DNA from: Trueperaceae bacterium
GTDB taxonomy: Bacteria > Deinococcota > Deinococci > Deinococcales > Trueperaceae
NCBI GenBank assembly: GCA_003567075.1
Contig: PXAU01000103.1
Location: 1-19,757, forward strand
Length of the DNA: 19,757 nt
Direction of reading: 5' to 3'
This document shows, piece after piece, positions 8,457 to 15,709 of the stretch (within the stretch, counting starts at the first letter, position 1; each line of letters begins with the position of its first letter). Both the position numbers and the translations under genes were made by a program. The notes beneath the pieces were generated by a model. That model worked only from the letters and a program-made list of their open reading frames with translations. It did not search any database and was not told the origin of the DNA.

Positions 8457-9451
8457 GCGTGCCCAGCGTCGCTGCCGGCCGCGAGCGGGCGCAACCCGCG
8501 TTCGAGCGCTACATCAACATCATGGGTCCGCTCGCGATGATCGTCGTGATCGGGGTGGTGATGGCGATCTTCGAGCCGCGCTTCTTCCGCATCACGAACG
8601 TTCGCATCATCCTCCAGGACGCCGCGATCTACATGGTCTTGGGGATGGCGATGACGATCGTGATCACGGGGGCCGGCATCGACCTGTCCATCGGCTCGAT
8701 ATCGGCTCTGTCAGCGATCGTGATGGCGATCTTCATCAAGGACCTGAACGTGGGTGTGTACCTTGCGCTGGCCATGGCGCTGGTCGTCGGTGTGGCGTGC
8801 GGCCTGGTGAACGGGCTGATCATCACGGTCCTCCGTGTCCCGGACCTGATCACCACGCTCTCGACCGACCTCGTGTTCAGGGGGTTGGCGCTGGTGATGG
8901 CTGCAGGTGCGGTGCTGCAGCGTTTCCCGGAGCCGATCCCCGCCTTGGGCCGCGGCCGCGTGTTCGGCGATACCATCCCGATCCCGATCATCATCGGTGT
9001 GGTGGTGCTGCTCGTCGGCGTGTTCATCTACCGTTTCACGCCCCTCGGTCGCTACGCCATAGCCATCGGCGGGAACCGCGAGTCGGCGATGTTGAGCGGC
9101 ATCAACGTGCGGCGCAACAAGGTCTATCACTACATGCTCATGGGTGCCGCGGCCGGTCTTGCGGGCATCATGCTCACCGGCCGCCTGAACGCGGTGCAGG
9201 CCACCGTGGCCGAGGGCTTCGCGCTCCACACCATCGCTGCGGTGGTCGTCGGCGGCACCGTGCTGTTCGGCGGCCGTGGAACGATGCTTGGCACCCTGGT
9301 GGGCGTGGTGCTGCTCTCGATGGTGACCAACGCCCTGGTGATCCTGCGTCTCGCCTTCTTCTGGCAGCTCGTCGCCGCCGGCCTCATCATCGTGCTGTCG
9401 GTGGCGTTCTACAGCTACGTCGAACGTAGAGGTAAAGGAGGTTCGGAATGA
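8453..9451 (+). CDS. Ribose/AI-2-type ABC importer permease (BPD_transp_2)
   Basis: A 332-residue inner-membrane permease with about eight to ten hydrophobic helices beginning at MIVVIGVVMAIFE. Signatures of the ribose-type permeases are present: GAGIDLSIGSISALSA (about 69-84), VPDLITTLST, the cytoplasmic coupling loop AIGGNRESAMLSGI near residue 205, and the glycine-rich VVGGTVLFGGRGTMLGTLVG near the end. Only one permease gene is present, so a homodimer is expected, unlike the LsrC/LsrD heterodimer of E. coli. It overlaps the ATPase gene by 4 bp. A strong AAAGGAGGT lies at its 3' end (9434-9442), in front of the binding-protein gene region. Confidence 0.93.
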   Translation: MSVPSVAAGRERAQPAFERYINIMGPLAMIVVIGVVMAIFEPRFFRITNVRIILQDAAIYMVLGMAMTIVITGAGIDLSIGSISALSAIVMAIFIKDLNVGVYLALAMALVVGVACGLVNGLIITVLRVPDLITTLSTDLVFRGLALVMAAGAVLQRFPEPIPALGRGRVFGDTIPIPIIIGVVVLLVGVFIYRFTPLGRYAIAIGGNRESAMLSGINVRRNKVYHYMLMGAAAGLAGIMLTGRLNAVQATVAEGFALHTIAAVVVGGTVLFGGRGTMLGTLVGVVLLSMVTNALVILRLAFFWQLVAAGLIIVLSVAFYSYVERRGKGGSE

Positions 9452-9530
9452 CGTGAGGGCGCCACCCATGTGGCAAGGCACGATGACCGCGGAGCTCGGC
9501 AACTCGCTCGACACGAAAGGATCAGACCAC

Positions 9531-10673
9531 ATGACACGTGTCCATCGCATGATCGCAGTCCTCCTAGCGTTCACCCTGGCGCTCGGCTCGCTGGCCTTCG
9601 CCCAGCGGCTCCCGCTGAACCCGCTCCCCGACGAAGGCGAGCGCGACTTCTGGTACTACCTCGAAGTCGACCCCGAAGGCGTCCTCGACGCGCTTCGCGA
9701 TGTCGTCGGCGCGCCCGCCGTGCCGTTGTCCGTGGAGCTCGAAGAACCCATCCAGATCGCGGTCATCTACCCCAGCCAGGACGTCTCGGACATCTGGTTG
9801 CGCGGCTGGCTGGCCATGAGCGCGCGTCTCGACGAGCTGCAGATTCCCTACGAGGCCGTCGAGTTCGCTTCGGGCATGGGTGATCACGACCTCCAGACCA
9901 CCTACACCGACCTGGTCATCGACGAGGGTTACGACTACGTGATCTACGGCCCGACCGAGCTCTCCGTCCAGCAGGACAACATCAAGCGCATCATCGACGC
10001 ACCGGGTGTCGAGGTCATGATCTGGAACAACGACCTCGTCATCAAGGAGTGGGGCGACGCCCAGCCGCTCGGCTACCACGCCTACGCGCACCTCGACGGC
10101 GCCCACCGCATGGCGCAGTACGTGATCGATCGCTGGGGCACCGAGGGCAACTTCGCGCTCGTGCGCGGCACCCCCGGCCTGATCGACGACCAGCGCTCGC
10201 AGGGGTTCCGCGACTACCTGGAAGCGAACTCCGACTGGAACTTCCTCTACGAGCACTACGGCCTGTTCCAGCGCGAGGGCGGCTTCGACGGCGCGCAGTT
10301 CATCGCCACGGCCTACCCCGAAGTCGATCTCATCCACAACGCCAACACCGCCATGGCCATGGGCGCGGTGTCGGCCATCGACTCGCTCGGCCTGATCGAC
10401 GAGATCGCCCTGACCGGCTGGGGCGGCACCGGCGACGAGGTCGAGGCCATCCGCATGGGCGAGCTCAAGGCGACCCCCATGCGCATCAACGACGACTTCG
10501 GCGTCGCCAGCGCCGAGGCCGTCAAGTACCACCTCGAGGGCCGCGCCGACGAGCTGCCGCTCGTCTTCCTCATGCGCATCGAGATCCTCGACGACCTGAT
10601 GGACGAGGCTCGCATCGCCGAGCTCGAGGAAGAAGCCTTCCGCTACTCGGGTGTCGGGACGCTCGAGCGCTGA
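9531..10673 (+). CDS. luxP: LuxP-like periplasmic substrate-binding protein of the ABC importer
   Basis: A 380-residue exported protein (LuxP is about 365). The signal peptide ends in LAFA|Q after residue 24, with no lipobox. It aligns by eye with Vibrio LuxP along its length: IAVIYPSQDVSDIW, LDELQIPYE, GWGG, MRINDDFG and AFRYSG all have close LuxP counterparts. Recalled AI-2 contacts map at near-constant offset: S79 to Ser86, W82 to Trp89, N159 to Asn166, R215 to Arg222, T266 to Thr273, W289 to Trp297, R310 to Arg318. Q77 is Asp84, a change. Arg222 and Arg318 match the borate-binding arginines. Unlike Vibrio, it sits with an ABC ATPase and permease, not LuxQ, so it should deliver ligand for uptake. 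ATG 9531 (AAAGGA before it) gives a proper signal peptide; the in-frame GTG at 9453 would bury it. The ligand could also be another C5 sugar. Confidence 0.85.
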   Translation: MTRVHRMIAVLLAFTLALGSLAFAQRLPLNPLPDEGERDFWYYLEVDPEGVLDALRDVVGAPAVPLSVELEEPIQIAVIYPSQDVSDIWLRGWLAMSARLDELQIPYEAVEFASGMGDHDLQTTYTDLVIDEGYDYVIYGPTELSVQQDNIKRIIDAPGVEVMIWNNDLVIKEWGDAQPLGYHAYAHLDGAHRMAQYVIDRWGTEGNFALVRGTPGLIDDQRSQGFRDYLEANSDWNFLYEHYGLFQREGGFDGAQFIATAYPEVDLIHNANTAMAMGAVSAIDSLGLIDEIALTGWGGTGDEVEAIRMGELKATPMRINDDFGVASAEAVKYHLEGRADELPLVFLMRIEILDDLMDEARIAELEEEAFRYSGVGTLER

Positions 10674-10714
10674 GTATGCCTGGACCGATCGGGCCGAGGT
10701 CCGGTCGCTGAACT

Positions 10715-10748
10715 CGTTGGGTGGCGGGCGCACGTCCGCCACCCAACG
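10715..10748 (+). other. Perfect 13-bp stem-loop between binding-protein and dhaK genes
   Basis: CGTTGGGTGGCGG (10715-10727) pairs exactly with CCGCCACCCAACG (10736-10748). The 8-nt loop can close two further pairs. No T-run follows, so it is not a classic terminator. In ABC operons such hairpins after the binding-protein gene commonly protect the upstream mRNA from 3' decay or cause partial attenuation, giving excess binding protein. The dhaK Shine-Dalgarno (10761-10767) lies 12 bp beyond it. Confidence 0.7.
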
Positions 10749-10772
10749 GGCCCATATCTTGAGGAGGCCATC

Positions 10773-11771
10773 ATGCGCAAGATCCTGAACGACCCCAACT
10801 CGTACGTCCACGAGATGCTCGCGGGGTTGCTCAAGGCCCACCCCGACCAGCTGGGCATGGCGGGTGACCTGCACGCCATCGTGCGCGCCGACGCGCCCGT
10901 CCAGGGCAAGGTGGCGCTCGCCACCGGCGGCGGCTCCGGCCACCTGCCCGTGTTCCTCGGTTACGTCGGCAAGGGCATGCTGGACGGCTGCGCCGTCGGC
11001 GACGTGTTCCAGTCGCCCAGCGCCGAGCAGATGCTCGAGGTCACCCGCCGTATCCACGGCGGCAAGGGCGTGCTCTACGTCTACGGCAACTACGGCGGCG
11101 ATGTCATGAACTTCGACATGGCGGCCGAGATGGCCGACATGGAGGACATCCGCGTCGAGACCGTGCTGGTCAAGGACGACGTCGCCTCAGCCCCGCCGGC
11201 CGAAGCCGATCGGCGCCGCGGTGTCGCGGGGATGGTCTACGCCTTCAAGCTCGCAGGCGCGAAGGCCGACCAGGGAGGCAGCCTCGACGAGGTCGCGGCC
11301 ATCGCCCGGAAGACCCTCGAGCACACCCGCTCGATCGGTGTGGCGCTCTCACCCTGCACCGTGCCGCAGGCCGGCAAGCCGACCTTCACCATCGGCGAGG
11401 GGGAGATGGAGATCGGCATGGGCATCCACGGCGAGCCCGGCATGAAGCGGGAGTCGCTGCAGAGCGCGGACGTCATCACCGAGCGCATGCTGGACGCGCT
11501 GCTCGAGGACCTTGCGCCTGCCTCGGGCGACACGCTCACCATCATGCTCAACAGCTTGGGCGCCACGCCGCACGAGGAGCTCTACATCATGTACCGCAAG
11601 GCCGCGGAGCTGCTCGAGGCCGGCGGGCTCTCCTTGCACAGACCGTACGTCGGCCGCTTCGCCACCTCCATGGAGATGGCCGGCGCCTCGATCACCCTGC
11701 TGCGGCTCGACGACGAGCTGAAGGCGCTGCTCGACGCCCCCGCCGCCTCGCCCTTCTTCGTGCAGACCTGA
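10773..11771 (+). CDS. dhaK: Dihydroxyacetone kinase-type subunit DhaK
   Basis: A 332-residue substrate-binding subunit that holds a short ketose as a hemiaminal on histidine while DhaL supplies the phosphate. His219 in GMGIHGEPG corresponds to the covalent His218 of E. coli DhaK. His57 (GGGSGH) and Asp110 (NYGGDVMNF) match the other catalytic residues. Two differences stand out: the usual GGGSGHEP is GGGSGHLP, and the lysine before the NY(T/G)GD strand is replaced (YVYGNYGGD). Both changes line the substrate pocket, so a substrate other than dihydroxyacetone, such as a tetrulose or pentulose, is quite possible. GAGGAGG at 10761-10767 supports ATG 10773. dhaL follows after 1 bp. Confidence 0.88.
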   Translation: MRKILNDPNSYVHEMLAGLLKAHPDQLGMAGDLHAIVRADAPVQGKVALATGGGSGHLPVFLGYVGKGMLDGCAVGDVFQSPSAEQMLEVTRRIHGGKGVLYVYGNYGGDVMNFDMAAEMADMEDIRVETVLVKDDVASAPPAEADRRRGVAGMVYAFKLAGAKADQGGSLDEVAAIARKTLEHTRSIGVALSPCTVPQAGKPTFTIGEGEMEIGMGIHGEPGMKRESLQSADVITERMLDALLEDLAPASGDTLTIMLNSLGATPHEELYIMYRKAAELLEAGGLSLHRPYVGRFATSMEMAGASITLLRLDDELKALLDAPAASPFFVQT

Positions 11772-11772
11772 C

Positions 11773-12414
11773 ATGGCGGGCATCGGTGTTGCGGAGGTGC
11801 GCAGCTCGCTCGCGCGCGTGGCCAGGGCCCTGGCAGCGAACAAGGACCACCTCACCGAACTCGACCAGGCGATGGGCGACGGCGACCTCGGCATCACCGC
11901 TGGCAAGATGGCCGCCGCGCTCGAGAGCTACGTCGAGCAGGAGCCGCCCGAGGACGTCGGCACGTACGTGGCGCAGGCCGGCATGGCCGTGAACCGCGCG
12001 GCCTCCTCGAGCCTGGGGACGTTGCTGGCGACCGCCCTCATGCGCGCGGGCAAGGAGGTCCGCGGCCAGCACGAGCTCACGCCAAGCGACCTGGCGCGCA
12101 TGCTGGCGGCGGCCGACACCGGTGTGCAGGAGCGGGGCAAGGCCAAGCCCGGCGACAAGACCATCATCGACGTGCTCCATCCCGCCGCCGAGACCGCGGT
12201 GGCAGCGGTGGCCGAGGGCGCCGCGCCGGAGGTGGTGGCCGAGCGGACGCTGCGGGCAGCCCGGGATGGCCGCGACGCAGTGACGCCGCTTCGCAGCAAG
12301 ATCGGCCGCGCCGGCTGGATCGGTGAGCGCACCGAGGGGCTCGTCGATCCCGGGTGCGAGGCAGGCGTCATCATCTTGAGCGCGATCCTGGACGGATTTG
12401 AGGAGACAGCATGA
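11773..12414 (+). CDS. dhaL: Dihydroxyacetone kinase-type subunit DhaL (nucleotide-binding)
   Basis: A 213-residue all-helical DhaL domain that binds ATP/ADP with two Mg ions. Asp31, Asp36 and Asp38 in LDQAMGDGDLGIT match the metal-binding aspartates of E. coli DhaL (30, 35, 37). The nucleotide-lid region (NRAASSSLGTLLATALMRAG) and KPGDKTIIDVLHPA are present. No DhaM phosphotransferase protein lies in the window, so direct use of ATP with the neighbouring DhaK is more likely than PTS dependence, although dhaM could be elsewhere. The gene starts 1 bp after dhaK and overlaps the next gene as ATGA. Confidence 0.88.
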   Translation: MAGIGVAEVRSSLARVARALAANKDHLTELDQAMGDGDLGITAGKMAAALESYVEQEPPEDVGTYVAQAGMAVNRAASSSLGTLLATALMRAGKEVRGQHELTPSDLARMLAAADTGVQERGKAKPGDKTIIDVLHPAAETAVAAVAEGAAPEVVAERTLRAARDGRDAVTPLRSKIGRAGWIGERTEGLVDPGCEAGVIILSAILDGFEETA

Positions 12415-13304
12415 GCATCACGACGATCGGCTACCTCGGCATCGGCGTCATGGGGCAGGGCATGGTCCCGAACCTGGTGAAGGCCGGCTACGAGGTGCGC
12501 GCCTACAACCGCACGCCCGCGAAGGCCGAGGTGATGCGCGCGCACGGCGCCCAGGTGGTGACGACCGTGACCGAGGCCGTGCAGGGTGCCGACCTGGTCA
12601 TGTACTGCCTCAGCAACGACGACGCCGTCGAACAGCTGGTGTGGGGCGACGGCGGCGTCCTGGCCAGCGTGTCGCCGGGCCAGGTCGTGGTCGACACGAG
12701 CACCGTCCATCCCGAGCTCAGCCTGCGCGAGTACCAGGCCTTCGCCGAGCGCGGCGTCGCGTTCCTCGACGCGCCCGTGTTCGGCTCGCGTAACGAGGCC
12801 GCCGGCGGTGGGCTGTGGATCGTGGTGGGCGGCGACGAGGCGGTGTTCGCGCAGGTCCAACCGGTGCTCGAGGTCCTGAGCGAGACGCTGCACTACATGG
12901 GCGGCCCGGCCAAGGGCGCCTCCATGAAGCTGGTGGGCAACCTGGTGGTGGCCATGCAGCTCGAGGCGCTCGGCGAGGCGATGGTCATGGCGCAGAAGGC
13001 CGGCCTCGACCCGCGCGCGGTGCTGGGTGTGCTGCACGTGACCGACTTCAAGTCGCCGATCTTTGATGGTGTCGGCGCTGCGCTCGTCGCGCGCGACTTC
13101 GGGGTGCACTTCGCGCTCAAGCACATGCTCAAGGACGCCAACCTCATCGCCCGCTTCGCCCAGGACCTCAACAGCCCCATCCCGGCCGCTGCCGCGGTGC
13201 GCGAGACCATCAAGGGTGCGGTGAACCAGGGCTGGGGGGAGGAGAACGCCTCGGCGCTCATCAAGATGCTCGAGCTGCAGGGCGCGACGGAGGTGAAGGC
13301 GTAG
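12411..13304 (+). CDS. Beta-hydroxyacid dehydrogenase family oxidoreductase (GarR/3-HIBADH/GlyR-like)
   Basis: A 297-residue NAD(P)-dependent dehydrogenase that interconverts a beta-hydroxyacid (or small hydroxy-aldehyde) and its oxo form. The N-terminal Rossmann motif GYLGIGVMGQGM is at 7-18, the substrate-binding DTSTVHPEL at 95-103, the DAPVFGSRNEAAGG segment at 120-133, and catalytic Lys173 with Asn177 in MKLVGNL. In most family members the middle segment reads DAPVSGG; the Phe here changes a conserved substrate-contact serine, so the substrate is uncertain (tartronate semialdehyde, glyoxylate, succinic semialdehyde and related are candidates). GAGGAG precedes ATG 12411, and the ATGA overlap couples it to dhaL. 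In this operon it could dispose of a two- to four-carbon oxo-acid. Confidence 0.87.
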   Translation: MSITTIGYLGIGVMGQGMVPNLVKAGYEVRAYNRTPAKAEVMRAHGAQVVTTVTEAVQGADLVMYCLSNDDAVEQLVWGDGGVLASVSPGQVVVDTSTVHPELSLREYQAFAERGVAFLDAPVFGSRNEAAGGGLWIVVGGDEAVFAQVQPVLEVLSETLHYMGGPAKGASMKLVGNLVVAMQLEALGEAMVMAQKAGLDPRAVLGVLHVTDFKSPIFDGVGAALVARDFGVHFALKHMLKDANLIARFAQDLNSPIPAAAAVRETIKGAVNQGWGEENASALIKMLELQGATEVKA

Positions 13305-13306
13305 CG

Positions 13307-13759
13307 TTGGCGCGTCCACGGGCAGGGCGACTGGAGGGCCGCGTGGCGCTGGTGACCGGCGCCAGCCGCGGCATCGGTCGTGCCATCGCCCAGGCGCTTG
13401 CTGCCGAAGGCGTCGCCCTTGCGCTCACCGCTCGCGACGGCCAGGCACTGGAACAACTGGCCGATGCGCTTCGTGGGCGCGGATACCCTGAACAGGTGGC
13501 CTACACCGCCAGCAAGCACGCGCTGGTGGGCATCGCACGGGCGTTGCGTGAGGAGGTACCAGGCGACGAGGTGCGCGTGCACACGGTCTGCCCCGGCGGT
13601 ACGGCCACCGACATGCTGCGCCAGGCCAGGCCGGACGTCCCGCTGGAGCAGGCCATCGGGCCGAGCGAGATCGCCGAGGTGGTGGTGTTCCTGCTGGCCA
13701 GCTCCGGGAATGCCTGCATCGACGAGATCCAGCTGCGGCGCGTCGCGTCGCGGCCATGA
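13307..13759 (+). pseudogene. Short-chain dehydrogenase with an in-frame internal deletion
   Basis: This is a 150-residue remnant of an SDR that should be about 235-245 residues. The N-terminus is intact (GRVALVTGASRGIGRAIAQALAAEGV), then after LADALRGRG the sequence jumps to PEQVAYTASKHALVG and runs to a normal C-terminus (IDEIQLRRVASRP). Roughly 85-90 residues are missing, including the NNAG strand and the catalytic serine, while the Tyr-x-x-x-Lys pair remains. The junction is near nucleotides 13478-13495. The frame is kept from a TTG start (13307) to the overlap with the next gene at 13756. It can hardly be a working dehydrogenase. Retention of frame may preserve translational coupling to the transketolase gene. 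Confidence 0.75.
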
Positions 13760-13776
13760 GGAGGGAAGGGAATCGC

Positions 13777-14700
13777 ATGCTGACCGATACGACCATGTCG
13801 ACCGAGGAGGTTCGGCGCACGGCGCAGCGCATCCGCAAGCGCGTGTTCGAGCACGTGATGCGTAGTGGCGGCGGCTACCTGAGCCAAGCCTGCTCCTCGG
13901 CCGAGCTGTTCGCCACGCTCTACGGCAAGGTGATGGTGCTCGGCGCGAGCCAAGCCCCGCTGGAGCCGGTGCCGTTCCCCGGCGTGCCCGGCCGCGACAA
14001 CCCGTCGTTCGTGTCGGGCGGTGCCTACAACGGCCCGCGCGAGCCGCAGTTCGATCGCTTCATCTTCTCGCCCGCGCACTACGCGCTGGTGCTCTACGCT
14101 GCGCTCATCGAGTTCGGGCGTCTCGCCGAGCACGCGCTCGAGGCTTTCAACCGCGACGGCTCGACCGTGGAGATGATCGGTGCGGAGCACTCGCCCGGGG
14201 TGGAGACCACCACCGGCTCGCTCGCGCAGGCGATCAGTCAGGCGGGCGGCATCGCGCTCGGGCGGCGACTCAAGGGTGAACCCGGCCGCGTCTGGGTGCT
14301 CATGAGCGACGGCGAGTTCCAGGAGGGGCAGGTGTGGGAGGCGGTGCAGGCGCTGGTGCACTACCGCCTCGACAACGTCGGGATCTACGCCGACGTGAAC
14401 GACCAGCAGTGCGACGGCCGGGTGGAGGACGTGATGCAGGTGGGCGCGCTGGGCGAGAAGCTGCGCGCCTTCGGCGCTCGCGTGTACGACGTTGACGGGC
14501 ACGACGTCGAGGCCTTGGCGGCGCCGGCGGCCGCGCCGTCGGACGGCCGTCCGCTGTTCGTCTTGGCGCACACCGATCCCACCCGTGGCGTTCCGCTGCT
14601 GGCGGAGCGTGCGCCCAACCTGCACTACCTGCGCTTCGGCTCGGAGGCCGAGCGCGAGCGCTATCAGCGAGCGTTCGAGACGTTCGACGAGGAGGCTTGA
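13777..14700 (+). CDS. Transketolase-like protein, N-terminal (ThDP-binding) subunit
   Basis: A 307-residue half-transketolase that binds thiamine diphosphate and Mg. Key signatures are SGGGYLSQACSSAEL, EHSPGVETTTGSLAQAIS, and the ThDP/Mg motif from Asp178 (MSDGEFQEG) to Asn208 (DVNDQQCDG). It needs the next gene product to form a complete enzyme that moves a two-carbon ketol unit. An in-frame ATG at 13756 overlaps the SDR remnant, but ATG 13777 is preferred because GGAGGGAAGGG lies just before it and the earlier start would place this Shine-Dalgarno inside the gene. Split transketolases occur in dedicated sugar pathways (for example apulose-4-phosphate transketolase), so this one is probably not the pentose-phosphate enzyme. 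Confidence 0.88.
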   Translation: MLTDTTMSTEEVRRTAQRIRKRVFEHVMRSGGGYLSQACSSAELFATLYGKVMVLGASQAPLEPVPFPGVPGRDNPSFVSGGAYNGPREPQFDRFIFSPAHYALVLYAALIEFGRLAEHALEAFNRDGSTVEMIGAEHSPGVETTTGSLAQAISQAGGIALGRRLKGEPGRVWVLMSDGEFQEGQVWEAVQALVHYRLDNVGIYADVNDQQCDGRVEDVMQVGALGEKLRAFGARVYDVDGHDVEALAAPAAAPSDGRPLFVLAHTDPTRGVPLLAERAPNLHYLRFGSEAERERYQRAFETFDEEA

Positions 14701-14701
14701 G

Positions 14702-15709
14702 ATGGAGATCGTCAACCGCCCCCACGTCGAGAACTTCATCCGCTGGGCTGCTGACAAGCCGCGGGTGGTGGTGGTCTCGGCCGACCTCACCAACTCCTGC
14801 GAGGTGGGGAAGTGGCGTGACACCTATCCCGAGCGCTTCTTCTCGCTGGGGATGGCCGAGCAGAACATGATGGGCTTCGCTGCCGGCTTGGCGCGCGAGG
14901 GCTTCGAGCCGTTCGTGCATACCTTCGCGGTGTTCGTCTACCGGCGCCCGTACGACCAGCTGGCGATGTCGATCGCCTACCCGAACCTGCCGGTGCGCCT
15001 CATGGCCTTCCTGCCTGGCATCACCACGCCCGGCGGGGTGACGCACCAGGCGATCGAGGACGTCGCGATCATGCGCGCCACGCCCAACATGACGGTGCTG
15101 GAGACCGGCGACGCCACCGAGGTCGAGAGCGTGCTCGACGTGGCGCACGCTGTCGACGGGCCGGTGTACGTGCGCTTCTTGCGCGGCCGCGTCCCGCGCC
15201 TCTTCCCGCAGAGCGAGCCCATGGCGCTCGGTCGGGCGCGGGTCCTGCACGAGGGTGACGACGTCACCATCCTCACCGCGGGCATCACCACCGAGGAAGC
15301 CTTGCGGGCGGTGCCGGCCCTGGCGGGCGCGGGCGTACGGGCCACGCATCTGCACGTGTCCACCCACAAGCCCTTCGACGACCCGCTGGTGCTGGACGCG
15401 CTGAAGCGCGCCAGGAAGGGCGTGATCACGCTCGAGAACCACACGATCGTCGGCGGCCTGGGTTCGGCCGTGGCGGAGCTGATGGCGGAGCACGCCGTGG
15501 GGACGCCGCTGGTGCGCCTGGGCCTGCGCGACACGTACGCGCATGGCGCCAGCCAGGCCTACCTGATGGGCGAGTACGGCCTGGACGCGATGGCGTTGGT
15601 GCGTGCGGCCGAGCGGCTCGCGGGTCGCGACACCGGGATCGCCGAGGCGGACCTGGCGCAGGTGCGGGTCGAGGAAGTGCACAGCCTGGCCAAGGCCGAG
15701 GCGCTCTAG
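14702..15709 (+). CDS. Transketolase-like protein, C-terminal (pyrimidine-binding) subunit
   Basis: A 335-residue partner of the preceding gene. It has the PYR domain, with the cofactor-activating Glu53 in GMAEQNMMGFAAGLA, the FVHTFAVFVYRRPYDQ segment, PGGVTHQAIEDVAIMR, and the C-terminal transketolase domain (DVTILTAGITTEEAL to GGLGSAVAELMAEHA). Length is usual for a split subunit. ATG 14702 is 1 bp after the stop of the N-subunit, with GAGGAGG overlapping that gene's end. The frame is open further upstream within the N-subunit gene, but that part has no transketolase sequence. Substrate is not determined; a ketose phosphate produced in this operon is expected as donor. Confidence 0.9.
   Translation: MEIVNRPHVENFIRWAADKPRVVVVSADLTNSCEVGKWRDTYPERFFSLGMAEQNMMGFAAGLAREGFEPFVHTFAVFVYRRPYDQLAMSIAYPNLPVRLMAFLPGITTPGGVTHQAIEDVAIMRATPNMTVLETGDATEVESVLDVAHAVDGPVYVRFLRGRVPRLFPQSEPMALGRARVLHEGDDVTILTAGITTEEALRAVPALAGAGVRATHLHVSTHKPFDDPLVLDALKRARKGVITLENHTIVGGLGSAVAELMAEHAVGTPLVRLGLRDTYAHGASQAYLMGEYGLDAMALVRAAERLAGRDTGIAEADLAQVRVEEVHSLAKAEAL

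Noticed and set aside
9453..9530. In-frame GTG start at 9453 for the binding protein, 11 nt after a strong AAAGGAGGT
   Set aside because: It would add 26 polar residues before the signal peptide; ATG 9531 has its own AAAGGA and a normal export signal.
9531..10673. Calling the binding protein RbsB or LsrB
   Set aside because: Recognisable blocks and pocket residues match LuxP rather than these, including the N-terminal region before the first binding-fold strand.
9564..11057. 497-codon minus-strand frame opposite the binding-protein and dhaK genes
   Set aside because: Composition is that of antisense translation (Val/Asp/His-rich), and both plus-strand genes are well supported.
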